Below, piece after piece: positions 48,046-60,300 of a stretch of 64,000 bases of DNA. Position 1 is the stretch's first letter. Each line of letters begins with the position of its first letter. Made by a program: the position numbers and the translations under genes. The stretch covers positions 1,955,969-2,019,968 of the forward strand of contig QEOQ01000226.1 of NCBI GenBank assembly GCA_010279815.1, given 5' to 3'. Under the pieces are notes generated by a model that saw only the letters and a list, made by a program, of their open reading frames with translations, did no database searches and had not been told where the DNA came from. The stretch is from Brachionus plicatilis (Eukaryota; Rotifera; Eurotatoria; Ploima; Brachionidae).

Positions 48046-49086
48046 ATGGATAATCAAAGCGGTAATTAAAATTTAAAATTTTGACTCTTAAAATTAATAT
48101 TTTTTTTATTTTTTCAAGCAAAAGAAGGCTTCAACTTTTGTACTGGCTTGCTAATTGGATTTTCTTTTCTGTTATTTATTTTAACATTTCCTATCAGTCT
48201 AATATTTTGCATTAAAGTAAAAAAAAATTTTTTTTTAAAATTTATTTAATTTTTTTTGTATTATTTAGATAACGCGAGAATATGAAAGAGCCGTAGTTTT
48301 GAGACTAGGCCGTCTATTGTTTGAAGGATCCAAAGGTCCGGGCCTATTTTTTGTTCTTCCATGTGTAGACAAGATTATTAAATGCGATTTAAGGTGATTA
48401 AATTAAATTTTAATTTAAAATAAATTTTATTTTGCTCAGGACGATTACATTTGACGTACCACCGCAAGAAATTTTGACCAAAGATTCAGTAACCATTAAT
48501 GTAGATGCAGTATGTTACTATCAGATAAAAGATCCGGTAACTGCTGTCGTAAATGTAGAGAATGCACAGTATTCTACTCGACTTTTGGCAGCAACATGTC
48601 TCAGAAATATTCTAGGTACCAAAACATTGCAGGAAATTTTACAGGATAGAGAATCGATTGCCAGCCACATGCAAGTAGAATCAGACAATTATAATTTTTC
48701 TAAAACTTTTTTAGATTCTATTAGATGAAGCGACTAAGAACTGGGGCATTTTGGTAGAACGAATTGAAATGTAATTTTTCTTAAAATATTTTATTTTTTT
48801 ATTATTTTTTCGCTAAAGAAAAGATGTAAGACTGCCAGAGCAAATGCAAAGAGCTATGGCTGCTGAAGCTGAAGCTACTAGAGAAGCTAGAGCCAAATTA
48901 ATAGCAGCCGAAGGCGAATACAGAGCATCAACAGCCCTTAAAGCTGCCGCTGACGTAATTGACCAAAATCCCATAGCTTTACAACTCAGATATTTGCAGA
49001 CTCTAACTCACATTGCAGCTGAAAAAAATTCAACTATAATTTTTCCGATTCCCATCGAAATGATGACAATTAATAAAAAAAAATAA
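48046..49086 (+). CDS. Stomatin-family protein I
   Basis: Six exons: 48046-48061, 48119-48216, 48269-48393, 48440-48674, 48715-48770, 48819-49086; 265 aa, all GT-AG and in frame. The first exon is 16 nt (MDNQS plus one base). The anchor exon reads [19 protein letters not shown]...FPISLIFC. The PHB domain has [27 protein letters not shown] and [18 protein letters not shown], with an unusual [11 protein letters not shown] in place of YFRI. The C-terminus has [13 protein letters not shown] and a short Lys tail. It is separated from the rest of the array by SYS1 and is on the + strand. The intron pattern matches D, so I and D/H probably belong to one lineage. Confidence 0.92.
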
Positions 49087-49320
49087 AATTTTTTTAAAAT
49101 TTATTTAAAATCCTCAAATGCTTAAATAAATTTCTATCTGATAATCACGGATTTTATGGTAATTTTTTTCAACAAGAATTCGTTCAGCTTCAATCCGATT
49201 ATACAAAGAAATTAGAATATCGGATGAATTTGTCTCACTATTATTTAATATTTGAATTGAATCGGACATTATCTAAACAAATTATTAGGATTTAACTTCA
49301 ATTTATTTTTTATTTAAAAT

Positions 49321-52300
49321 TTATAAACCTACATCATATCCATTTAAAAACTCATATATTTCGTTTGATGAAATATCAAAAGGTGCATTTTTTAAAATTA
49401 ACACTACTGGAGTACTAAATGATTGCATCATTTGAGAATGCAAAAGATATGATGAAGGAGAGATAGGTGGAGTCGGATAGTACCACATTAAAGGAGAATA
49501 TGCACCACCTTGACTTAAATACTGATTTGGAATAATTGGAATTTGAGCTGTAGGTGAATTTACTGTAGAATTGTAATTCGAATAGATATAACTTGGAATT
49601 TGGTTGACTGCAGAATAAATATTAGATGATTGATTTGTTAAATTAGATGACAAAAGACCCATTAAAACTAAATTCATTTCTTCGCCTGAACACTGAGTTA
49701 CTTCGATTACAAATTTTTGTCCCATGAAAAACATGACTTTACCATTTTTGTGTAAAACAGCATTCTGAGATGATTGTTCTCCATCAAGTTGAATAAAAAC
49801 TTCGCCGGAAGGCTGTCCCTTTTTTATTAAAAAAATTATTTTTAACTAAATTTAAATAATTATTTCTACCATTGAATTTAAAATTAAATGAACGCCTTGT
49901 TGAACAATGTGCTGAGAATGAATTCCTAAGAATTCCAAAATGTTGTCGATTCCACACTCTAGAGGAAAATTTTTTAAATGAATGCAATCTTTTTTGTTGT
50001 TTCCGGCAAGCAGCTCAGGTGAGAGTATGGACATGGGTGGCTGTTGAACATCTTTGGAGTTGGGATGAAAATTTTTCGGGTCTTGACTTCTTTTAAAAAC
50101 TTGTTGGACTTCCGCGACTGTGCTACGAAAAAGCTCTATGTATCTTGCACCCATTGTTTCTTTGTGTTTTAAGAGGGCTTGGTTGGCTTCTTCTTCTGAA
50201 CTGAACATTACAAAAGCATCACCAGTTGCACGGCCGTCTGGGTAGTGAACAAATAAAACACCGTTCTCATTGTCAACTATTTCACATGAGTTTTCGCCTC
50301 TCCGAAAAAAATCAACCTTTTATTTAAACTATTAATTTCCAGTTTTGGAAAAATCTTTTCACCGATTTTTTATTACAGAGCATTTTAAGAAAAAGCAAAA
50401 TTCAAAAATTAATTCCCGATTTTAACTAAAAAGGCTGAATATTTTGTTGCCATTAAATGGGAGATTAAGTTAAATACTTCTAAATCAGCATCAATCACTT
50501 TTTGAAAAATAAATATTTAAACCAAAATTTATTTATTTATTTATTATTAAATAGTTCGAGGATAACCTCCGGCAGCTTAGAATGGATCAGAGTCCTTCTT
50601 TTTGTCAATCGATTGTTATAAAAATAAAAAATAAAATAGTTACATTTAGATACAATTAATAAAAAAAGCCGATTAAAAAGATAAAAATTGAGAAATTTGC
50701 TGAATTTTTTTTTTTTTTTTTTTTAAACCAAAATTTGAATTGAATGTTTTTACGAATTGACAAGAGTATAGCTTACCTGAGATTACTTAATGAATTTGAA
50801 AAATAGATATCAATAGAAAGCAAAACAAAAAAAAGAAAAATTTTATCCATTAAAAATATAAAAGTAAATTCATCATAAAAAATATTACTGTCCATAGCAC
50901 TTTGCACAATCTTAGCTAGATAATTTTTTGTTGCCTAATAAATAATCTTGAACCTATGATAAGCTTGAACTTGAATTTAAATCCAAAAATGAATGTTTGA
51001 TTCTTGTTTTCTTTTTTTTTAATTTAAGAGTTCGTTGTATTTTTATGTAAGACAACTAAATGTTTTTATTAATTTTCTTTTTTTTTTTTTAAAGACAATC
51101 AATAATAAAAAAAGAGACATTATGTGAGGTTTTAAAATACACCAAAATCAAAATAGAAAAAGAAACTGAAAAATGGAATTTAAATGCATTATTTTTATTC
51201 CAAAAAAAATAAAAATTTTAAATTCGCAATTTTATTTGCAATTAAAACATACTTTTAGCTTTTAAAATTTTAATTTAAAAAAAAATGTAAATTTTCATTG
51301 AAATTATATTGGCAACTTGAAGTTTATGATCATGATCTAATGATCAAAACCTAATTGATTAAGATCTTAGTAAAAATGATGAAATTAGCTATTTTTAATT
51401 TTTTTAAATTAAATAAAAGATGTTTATGTTTTTTAATAAAAAAAAATTTTATTTTTATAATTGATCTTTAATTGATTCTTCTAAAATCTTTATTTGAAAA
51501 CATTAAAGGCAGATAAAAAATTCATATAATTTTCTATCTAATTAAAGATTAAAAAAATTATATTTAATAAAGTTTATTATTAATTTATTATTGAATAAAA
51601 AATACCTTTTTATTTAAATCAAATACTAAAAATTTTGATTTGAAATTTACATTTGATTATAAACTTCAATTTACCATTAAATTATACATTTAAAATTTTT
51701 GAGCAAGAAGAACAAATTTACAATTGATTAAGAATTTAACTTTGCCTTTAAATGAATATTTACTGAAAAAAGTCTTTATCTCATTACTTTTGTCATTATT
51801 ATAATTTAATTCTATTGAAAAAAAAATCGAAGCTTGATTTAATCTATGACTTCATTTTGAGTCATTAGCATTGATCAGTTTTTTGGGCAAAATAAATAAA
51901 AAATGAAAAATATTTAAAAAAAATGATATTTAGAAATTTGAGTGAATAATGTGTAGAACCTGATATTTTCATTTTTATAACATTTACAGTTCAAATTTTT
52001 TTATCGAATTTTCGAATAATCATTTTGAGTCACCTGTTACAGTTAAATATTTATTAAAAAATTCAAATATTTAATTTAATTTTTGTCAGAACGATTTATT
52101 ACTTAAATGAAGAAATGCATTTTGACTACTTATATATCTGTCAAATGAGAAATAAGTACATTCACCTTATAAATAAAAAATATTATTAAAGCCGATATAT
52201 TTTAAAAATTAACTTTCATTCCTAAAATGTATTAAAAAAATCATTCTTAGAGTGTAAAATTTGCTTTTTAAATTTGGCTGTAGATTTATAAAAAATTTTG

Positions 52301-55300
52301 TCAGATTTATTAATTTATTTAAATTTAAAATATTCTATTTTTAATAAATAATTTTCTTCCATTAAAAAAACACGATCTTTAAAATTAAAAATTAAATTCT
52401 ATAATTTTTTAAAATACTTGTAAAATTAACTTTCATTCTAACTTTTATTAAACTCAAAATTTTCTCGACGAATTTTTTGTTTGAATGAAATAACTATATT
52501 AAATAGATAAAAAAAATTTAATCATTTTTATATAGGTCTTTTGAAATTCACAATAAGCGCCTTATTTGTAATTAGTTACAATAATTGATAAACAAAACTT
52601 AAGCATTTACCCAACTAAAAAAATCCAAACTTTATATCTTACTGTATCAAAATAGCATAATTTTTTAAGTCTTCATAATTTTTATCAATTAGAATTTATT
52701 CTACTTTTAAAAAAATAATTACCACATTTTTAGAATCTGAATCAAATGGTAGACCGCGCATTCGTATAATTATTTTACCATTTCTCGACAAAAACTCTTT
52801 AGCTTCATTGTTTGATCCTTTAAATAAAATGTAAAAAATTATAATAATTGATTTTTAAGGCAACAGACTTTTTAAATAATTCAAAAAATATGAACAGAAA
52901 TTGGAAATATTTGGAGGATTGAAATTTCTGCGAGAATATCTGTTCCTAATACAGTTAGCCATTACCAGCATAAGAAAGTAACTTTATTTTTTTTCTTATT
53001 TTAGGACATAAAAATGAAAATTTATATAATTAGTCGAATAATTCAAATTTGAAATAATAAAAAAAATATTTAAATCCCATATTTGCTTAACCTGTATCAA
53101 TTTTTTTTTCTTTTTTCGATCACCTATGGAAAATATTTGATCACTTGAAAATATGAAATTTAGTTAGGTTTAGAATAGGCTCAAATTCATGTAATTGAAT
53201 TCGAAACAATTTTATATCATTTAACAATCAAAAAAGAAATATTGAAATTAGACAAGATTTTTTGTAAGCTTCGCTTCTTAAATTTCAAATGATGCCTTAT
53301 TTATTTTTCAGCCTACAAAACTTATAGAAAACTCATTATTTCTTTGATATAAAATTTCAATATTTGATTTTCAAAATTATTTGTTTACCTCCAGCCACGT
53401 TCAAAAAGTCAATTCCAGTCGCTTTGTAGACTTCAATGTACCGATTTCCAATGTGATGTTTATGTCTTTTCAGGGCTAAATCACGTAGTTGTTCACTCTC
53501 AAATCTAACGAAGGCTTCGCCATTTCGTCTTCCTTGGAAACTAAGACACAACGCCACACCACCTCTAAATAAAAAAATGAAAAAATATTTGTTTTGTACA
53601 ATTTCATTAATACTTGGTAATATTTAATCCTATGAAAAATTTTCCCAGATCATAATCTGTACACTGCCAAGGAAGACCTCTCACTCGGACAATAGTGTTT
53701 TCTTCAATTTTGTCATTGATTGAACTTCAAAAATTAAGTTATTTGAAGTTATTTTTATCTTTTTTTAAATTACAAAAGCCCTTTTTCCAATTCTCTTGAA
53801 ATTATTTCCAGGTTCTGAAAAGTGTATCCTTGTAGAATTCTGAAATATTTTTACAAATTTAAAAAATTAAAATAAAAACCACTATCAAGCATCTTCAGCA
53901 CAATGCTTTTCATTAATTTGCATTGACCCATTGACATGGTAGACTCATTTTCTTCATCAATTGATAGATCTTTAGATAGCAAAAAATGTTTTAACCATTA
54001 GTAAAAAAAGTAAAAGAATTTATTACATTTTTTAATTTCATTTAAATCTTTAATGATGGCGCAATTGAAAAAAGATCTGAATTCTTTCAATAAATCGATG
54101 TATTTAAAGTAATAAATTGGAATTTCTATTAATTTTTTCGAACATTCGGGAATAAGTGCTTGTCGAAGTAATAGGCCATTGTTAGTCACAAAAATTAGTT
54201 CATTATCTTTTTGGTCAATTTTCAAATTTAACAATTTTTGGTCAAACTTGTTAAAAATTTTTAAATTAAATTTCGAAATCTCGAATTGTTTCAATCGATA
54301 AAATTTTTGATATCAAAAAGTTAGATGAAGTAGTAAATTAAATTTAAAATGATAAAGATATAAAGAAATAGTCAACAAGTTTTAAACTTAATCACACTGT
54401 CTATTAATATGAATCTATTTATGGAATTTGTTTTTTCTGTTGATTGATTTTGTCAACCAAAAAAGTTGATGTCGAAATTTGTTTTTTTTAGTATCTTGAA
54501 ATATAAACCTAGTGAATATTTTATAAGAATAATATTCTATCACATTAAATGATAATAATGAGAATTGTAAAAAAAATGTTTAAATTCTAACTTTTTTTGT
54601 ATAAGATTGCTACCTCATGAAATAGAGAAATACAATTTTTTAATGTTTTATGATTCTTTTGTAAAATCAAAAAATCCTATCTTTAATTTATTGAGGGTAC
54701 AATGTTCGATCCAAATTAGCTTTTTCCTAAAAATGTTTTTTTAAATTATCCTTCTTGTTAATTTTTCTGTTCAAAATGTAAGATGAATTGAAACGCACAT
54801 CACTTCTCCTGATTTATTGAACTTTTTTAAAAAATAATATATTTTCATTTGTGTTCATACTTAATAAATTAATTGATACATCTTTAGTTTTAAAGCAGGT
54901 TTCAAATGCTGATCAAAAAAATTGCTAATAATTATTTTAGAGAGCACAATTTTTATTTGGAGCTATCTTTTATCGAGAAATCCAAAATATTTTGAAAAAT
55001 AACTTTGCTTAAAAAATTGCTACCATCTTTAGATTGAAATAAAATAGAAACAATTTTTAATTTGCTCAAAATTTAAAAGTCATATAAAAAATTAAATTGT
55101 ATAACTGATTTGAAAAATTCTTAAAATCCCTATAGCTTTAATTTTATTTAAAAAAATGAAGATACCCATCTGTAATTTATCTAGTTAATTTAAAGTTTGA
55201 TTGATTTTATTTTGCCTCAAAAAATTATCATTTTGATAGTAAATAATGAAAAAGAAGTTTTAAATTTTAATCTATTTTTTAAACGAAAGTTATCGTTATT

Positions 55301-56947
55301 AAAATAAAGTCAATTTAATTTAAGGCTTTTTAAAAAAAGAATTTATTTAAAGTTAGAATTTAAAATGTTAATTTTAATGGAATAGATTATCTTAATTAAA
55401 TTTTTATGTTGCTAATCGACTTTATCAGCTGTTTATATGAAAATCATTAAATTCAATTGAGTTTTTAATTGAAATTAGTTTTTCTCACTAATCAAGTCTA
55501 AACCTAAATCATCAATTTGAACTATTAATTCTAGATTTGAATTTAATTTACATTATAATATTATTAACTTTTATCCAGTATTAATTTGGTCATGGTTAGT
55601 GAGGATCTTGGGGAGAAAATTCTGGATTATGATTTAGATTAGATAGAATTTAAATCTTATTCAGGTCTTAATTTTTTTTCCAAGGTTTTAGATGCTATAA
55701 ATACCAATTGGTTTGTGTTTTAGTCATTCTAGTAGTGGTTCAAAGGTTCGAACTCCACTGAGGTAGAAAAAAAATCTTTAAAATATCTTTGCAGTAAGGG
55801 AAGAAAATTAAAACCCTATTTTAAAAGGAAATTAGCTTCTTAACTTTTATCCTTTTAGATATTTTTTAGGTAGGGTATGAGACTAAGAAACAAATAGATA
55901 TAATAAAAAAATATTGAAGAAAAAAAAAAGCTTTTGGTTGACTAAAGTAGAGTATTTTTGTTGATATAACTATATGTTCTAATTGTTCACAATAGAATAA
56001 CAAAAACAAGCTTTAAGGTTATTACTCTTTAAAAACTCCACCAAACGCAAAAAATTACCTTTACTCATGTTTAACTCATTTCTAATCACAAGTACTACTA
56101 GACATATTTATTTGTATGAAAGCCGTCAACGAGGAATAACTCGTTGACGACTTTTTTGTCAATGCTAACCTAACAGCATAAAAATTTTAAATTTTTATTC
56201 AAAACTTTAAAAAAAAATTAGCTTAAATAGCTTTAAAAAATTGTTCCAAATATCATTTTTAAAAGCATTAAATTTTTATCTAGATGACTTCATTCTATGA
56301 TTTGCCAAAAAAGCTTTAATCATCAAAAAATAACCATTTAAAAAAAACGCGAAATTTTTTGGTTCATATTAAAATTTTAAAAAATTTACCTCTTTCTGAT
56401 CTTAGCATTTTTACTTTCTGTTTTAAACAATTTTTTAATCTATTTTTTTAAGTATGTTATTCAAAAATCTTAAAAAAATTTGCTCTTTTTTATTCAATAA
56501 AAAAAATTTTTTTAAATGTGAATTGATTTTTTTAGAATTAATAGATCTTGTTCATATGTAGAAGCTATGATAAAATATTTTTTAAGAAATTGAATTGAAA
56601 TGGAAATCAATGAAATACTTTCAAATGAAATCTATCTCGATGACTCATTATAAATAAAGTTTTTTTTTTTTATAAACTAGAAAATAAAATTTACCTCTTG
56701 TACAAAATTTTGTAAAAAAAAATCTTGACTTGATCGATTAAGTTTGATGTGCTCAGAGCAATCTATAATCTTAAATATTATGAGTTTAGAAACTTAGAAA
56801 AAAAGATTTCGTACTTACTTTTCTTTGTTCCAAATTAAGAATAATTGTTGAAATGTTAATTAGCTCTGCTTGGTCTGATCCCAAGTCTTCATCATTTAGA
56901 CCCGAAGTTAAGCCATCAAGTAAACAAAAATACTTAAACTGAATCAT
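49321..56947 (-). CDS. ESRP/Fusilli-type splicing regulator, three RRMs
   Basis: Ten exons in transcript order: 56819-56947, 56695-56769, 54027-54279, 53883-53969, 53774-53839, 53614-53724, 53389-53564, 52723-52817, 49870-50316, 49321-49818; about 645 aa (human ESRP1 is about 680). The N-terminal part ([16 protein letters not shown], then [14 protein letters not shown]) matches the DEDD-exonuclease-like region of ESRPs. qRRM1 has VRVRGLPWQ and [12 protein letters not shown]; qRRM2 has IRMRGLPF and [14 protein letters not shown]; qRRM3 has [29 protein letters not shown] is nearly invariant in the family. The Pro/Ser/Tyr-rich tail ends in a partial fourth RRM-like block. ESRPs bind UG-rich RNA and direct epithelial splicing. 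The 53883/53839 junction is one base short under GT-AG. Introns carry a SINE and a retroposon copy. Confidence 0.9.
50528..50608 (-). repeat. Short retroposon family, copy 4 (in ESRP intron)
   Basis: TTTATTTATTTATTATTAAA, then TAGTTCGAGGATAACCTCCG, GCAGCTTAGAATGGATCAGA and GTCCTTC: the same order of words as copies 1-3 with more changes, and again the TTTA tail at the low-coordinate side. It lies in the 2.4-kb intron between 50316 and 52723. Confidence 0.55.
55690..55820 (+). mobile_element. SINE copy 2, diverged (in ESRP intron 2)
   Basis: It shares with the SINE at 1578-1884 the run of words GGTTTG.GT.TTAGTCAT, GTGGTTCAAAGGTTCGAACT, CCACTGAGGTAGAAA, AATCTTTAAAATATCTTTGCAGTA. The A-box region is degraded, and similarity fades after about 130 bp, so it is an old or truncated copy. 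It is antisense to the ESRP gene. Confidence 0.7.
56119..56154. repeat. Strong hairpin in ESRP intron 2
   Basis: GTCAACGAG (56125-56133) pairs perfectly with CTCGTTGAC (56140-56148) around the loop GAATAA. One more C-G pair and, after a mismatch, a GAAA/TTTC-like extension lengthen the stem. The words are GC-richer than the intron around them. Function unknown. Confidence 0.5.
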
Positions 56948-57309
56948 TGGCGTTTAGGAGCAATTTTGGACTAAATTCATTAAAATAAAAAATGCCTATC
57001 TTAATAAAATTAATTTCAAAGAGTGAGTTTTCGATTTTTGTCGAACATATGCAAAAGTTACCATTTATTCTTTGTCAATATATTTTATCATTCAAGATGA
57101 ATTTTTGGGCATCAGATTTAAGCATCGATAAAATGTTTGACAAAAAATTTAGTCACTAAAAATGATACAATATGTTACCTAGTTAACCTTTTTTTTGTGT
57201 GACACGCTTGAGCTCTTTCAGTTATTAAAAGACATATGGAATTTAAAACAAGCATTAATATATTTAAAAAAATTTATTCAAAAAAAAATATTAGTTTTAT
57301 TAAAGTTTT

Positions 57310-60300
57310 TTATAATCCTCGTCTTGGATCATATACAAGTTTTTCCAATGCAACAAATGGCCATTCGAAAATAAGAGTGAAAAAATAAGCCACAAATATT
57401 GAGACAATTATATGTGATATGGCAATATAGACCTATAAAAGAAAAACAAAAATTTTAATATAAAATTTACATTAAAATCTACCAAAGTCAAATTAGTTGC
57501 GTGAAACAATGACTCTTGCAAAAAGTTGTACGATACCATGATGACTGGATGAATCAAATAGGCACAATAGCTGAGTCGAATCAAAGGGACAAAAGCTTTT
57601 GCAGACAAAAATTTGTTAATTATTCCTTTGAAAAAATATAAAAGATCATTTCTAACATTTCTAAATTTTTTTTACCTCCGTAGCCATAATGACAAGTGAA
57701 AATAACCCAACTTACAGCTAGTGGCCATGTAAACCGAGTTAATGAAAAGTAAAGTGCATATTCAAATGTATACATTCTTCTGGCATCTGATAAAAATAAG
57801 ATAGAGATACTCAAACTTAGAAAATAGCTTGTCACCTTTGGCGTGATTTGTATAGCCACCGAAAATAGCAGTGCCCATTAAGATAAAGCACAATATCCAG
57901 CCCAGAGCCACCCAATACTAAATTAAAAATTTTGTAAAAATATGATATTTTATAAAGTAACATTTTACATAATTAATTTTCACTCTGATTTTTGATTTTT
58001 GTAATTTGAAAAATATGTATCCTAAGCAAAGTCCTACAATCCACGGAGAAGCTCTGCAGTATGGTTTTATGTACACATCTTCCCACATATCAACTAAAAC
58101 TCTTTGTTTGCAAAATTGATAAATTTTTTCAGAATTTTATATTTTAAAAATGTTATGTTACAGAGCAATATCTTTTCTTCTAGAAACATATACATTTGCA
58201 GTCAAAAATGCCAGAATAGATAAACTAGCCACCAAACAACCTGCAAGCAATGTTTTGCCAGCTTTAGGAAATCTTGGTTGGACACAAAATAAATAAAATT
58301 TAAACATAAAAATCAAATTTACTTGAGCAAAAGAATCAAAAATAGGGGACTAATTGCATAAAACTGGTAGTCATTTGGAATGTACCACAAATATCCCATA
58401 CACTTAAGAAATAGGTTAAAATCAAATAATAAATAAAATTTATTTTACAGTTGTTCCTTTTCCATTGGGTACAAAGTTGTTTATAAACAAAACATAAGCC
58501 CACCAATAATTCATACAATCATCGTTATTTCTTGGAAATTTCTTTAAAAAATAAAAATCAAATATTTTCAAATTTTTATTTTTTAAAAAGTTTACTGCTT
58601 GATTCCACAAAGGACCGTAACCAACATAAGGCATTATCCATATGTAAATAACAATGGTGATCAAAAATGGAGGAGCTAATCGCCAATATCTGCTGATATA
58701 ATAATAGGCCCATGCAAATGGTTTGAATCCATTCGAAGCTTCGTATTTAGGCAGAAAAGTTTTAGCAAGCAAAAATGCACTTAAATAAAAATAATAAAAT
58801 TTTTTAATTCATTTAAAAAAAAATAAAGTTTACCTCATTAGAAAAAATGTGTCTACGCCAAACATACCGTTAATTATCAATTGAGCTTCTATGTTTTCAT
58901 TGAGCTCTTGCATTGTTCTAATGTTATCTGATACAAAAAAAATAAGTAAATTTTTAATTGTGGCAAAAATGGTCAACTTACCAACGACAAAAAATTTAGT
59001 TCGTTCGATTATGTAGTTGTATGTATGTCCCCATATGATCCAAACCATGCTAAAAAACCTAATTCCATTCAGACATGTTATTGAGCCACCATTATCAGTC
59101 CTGAAAAATTTTTCCGTATTGGTATAAAATGAGCATTCTGTTACAAAAGTCATAAGTCTTGAGTTTTTATTTATTTTGGCTTGTGAATGATTAGCATCAT
59201 TATCAGTTTTTTTTAAATTCGAATCTGTCTCAATTTGGGTTACTTGATTTATCTCAATTTTGGTTACGAAACTTAAAATTCTCTGGGTGACATCAACTAC
59301 GGTTGCGATAAATACCCACAAAACCAAAATAGAAAGTAAAGCTCTATTAAAAAATCGATTAATTACATTAATTTAATTGAAGAAAAATTAAATTATTTGT
59401 TACATAAAAATAATTGTTGCTGATGAGAGTTCTTCTTTTTCCACACATTCTACATCTTTTACCCAAGCATATTTAAAAACACTCATTAGTTTTAAGGCTA
59501 AAATTTAATTTTAGAAATTCAATTTTATTTTTTAAGTCAAAATTGAGTTGACCGTCAGATGAGAATAAAAAAACACATAAAAAGCTTATCAAAAATATAA
59601 AATTTTTAAAAAAATTTAAATTCTTTAATTGTGAATTAAACATATGTAATACAATTAGATCAAATCTCTTGTACAGCATTTAGATTAAATTTTCATAAGA
59701 AGTTAACTTACAAAATTCCAAAAAGGAATTTATATTTTTTCAAAAGCGTTAATTTTTTTTTAATACAGTACTTCACATCAAAAATAACAATTCTTTTGAA
59801 TTTTATTTTAGCTACAAAAAGATTCTTAATAATAAATTTTTAAGTTGACTTTTTATATATTCTTTTTAACCTCAAACTTTATTATCAATTTATTTTCTTT
59901 ATTTTTAAATTTTAATGCTAAATTAATAATGTTTTTTTACTGCATGACTCTGTATATTTAATTTAATTCTAAAAGTAATAAATAAATGCGTAATGAATTT
60001 TCGATCATTATTTGCAGACACTCATATGTACTACAAGTTTAATAATTTTAGAATTAGAACTTAAAACTTAAGAAAATAATGATAATTAACTCAAATTTGC
60101 ATTTGATTTTTTTACAATTGGACACAATCAGTTTAATTTGTTCAGTGTCACATTGATCGGATATACACATGCCATAAGTTAGACCAATGCTATCGTCGAT
60201 TGGTAGGTCACCCTTTTGGATTTATTTTTTTAGTTTTAAAAATAAATAAATTTGATAATTTACAGCTAATTGCTCCACAGGAAATCCGATTGATGCCCTG

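Noticed and set aside
59473..59679. 68-codon minus-strand frame in the NRF-6-like gene
   Set aside because: Low-complexity and out of frame with the gene; the real exon in this area is 59404-59497.
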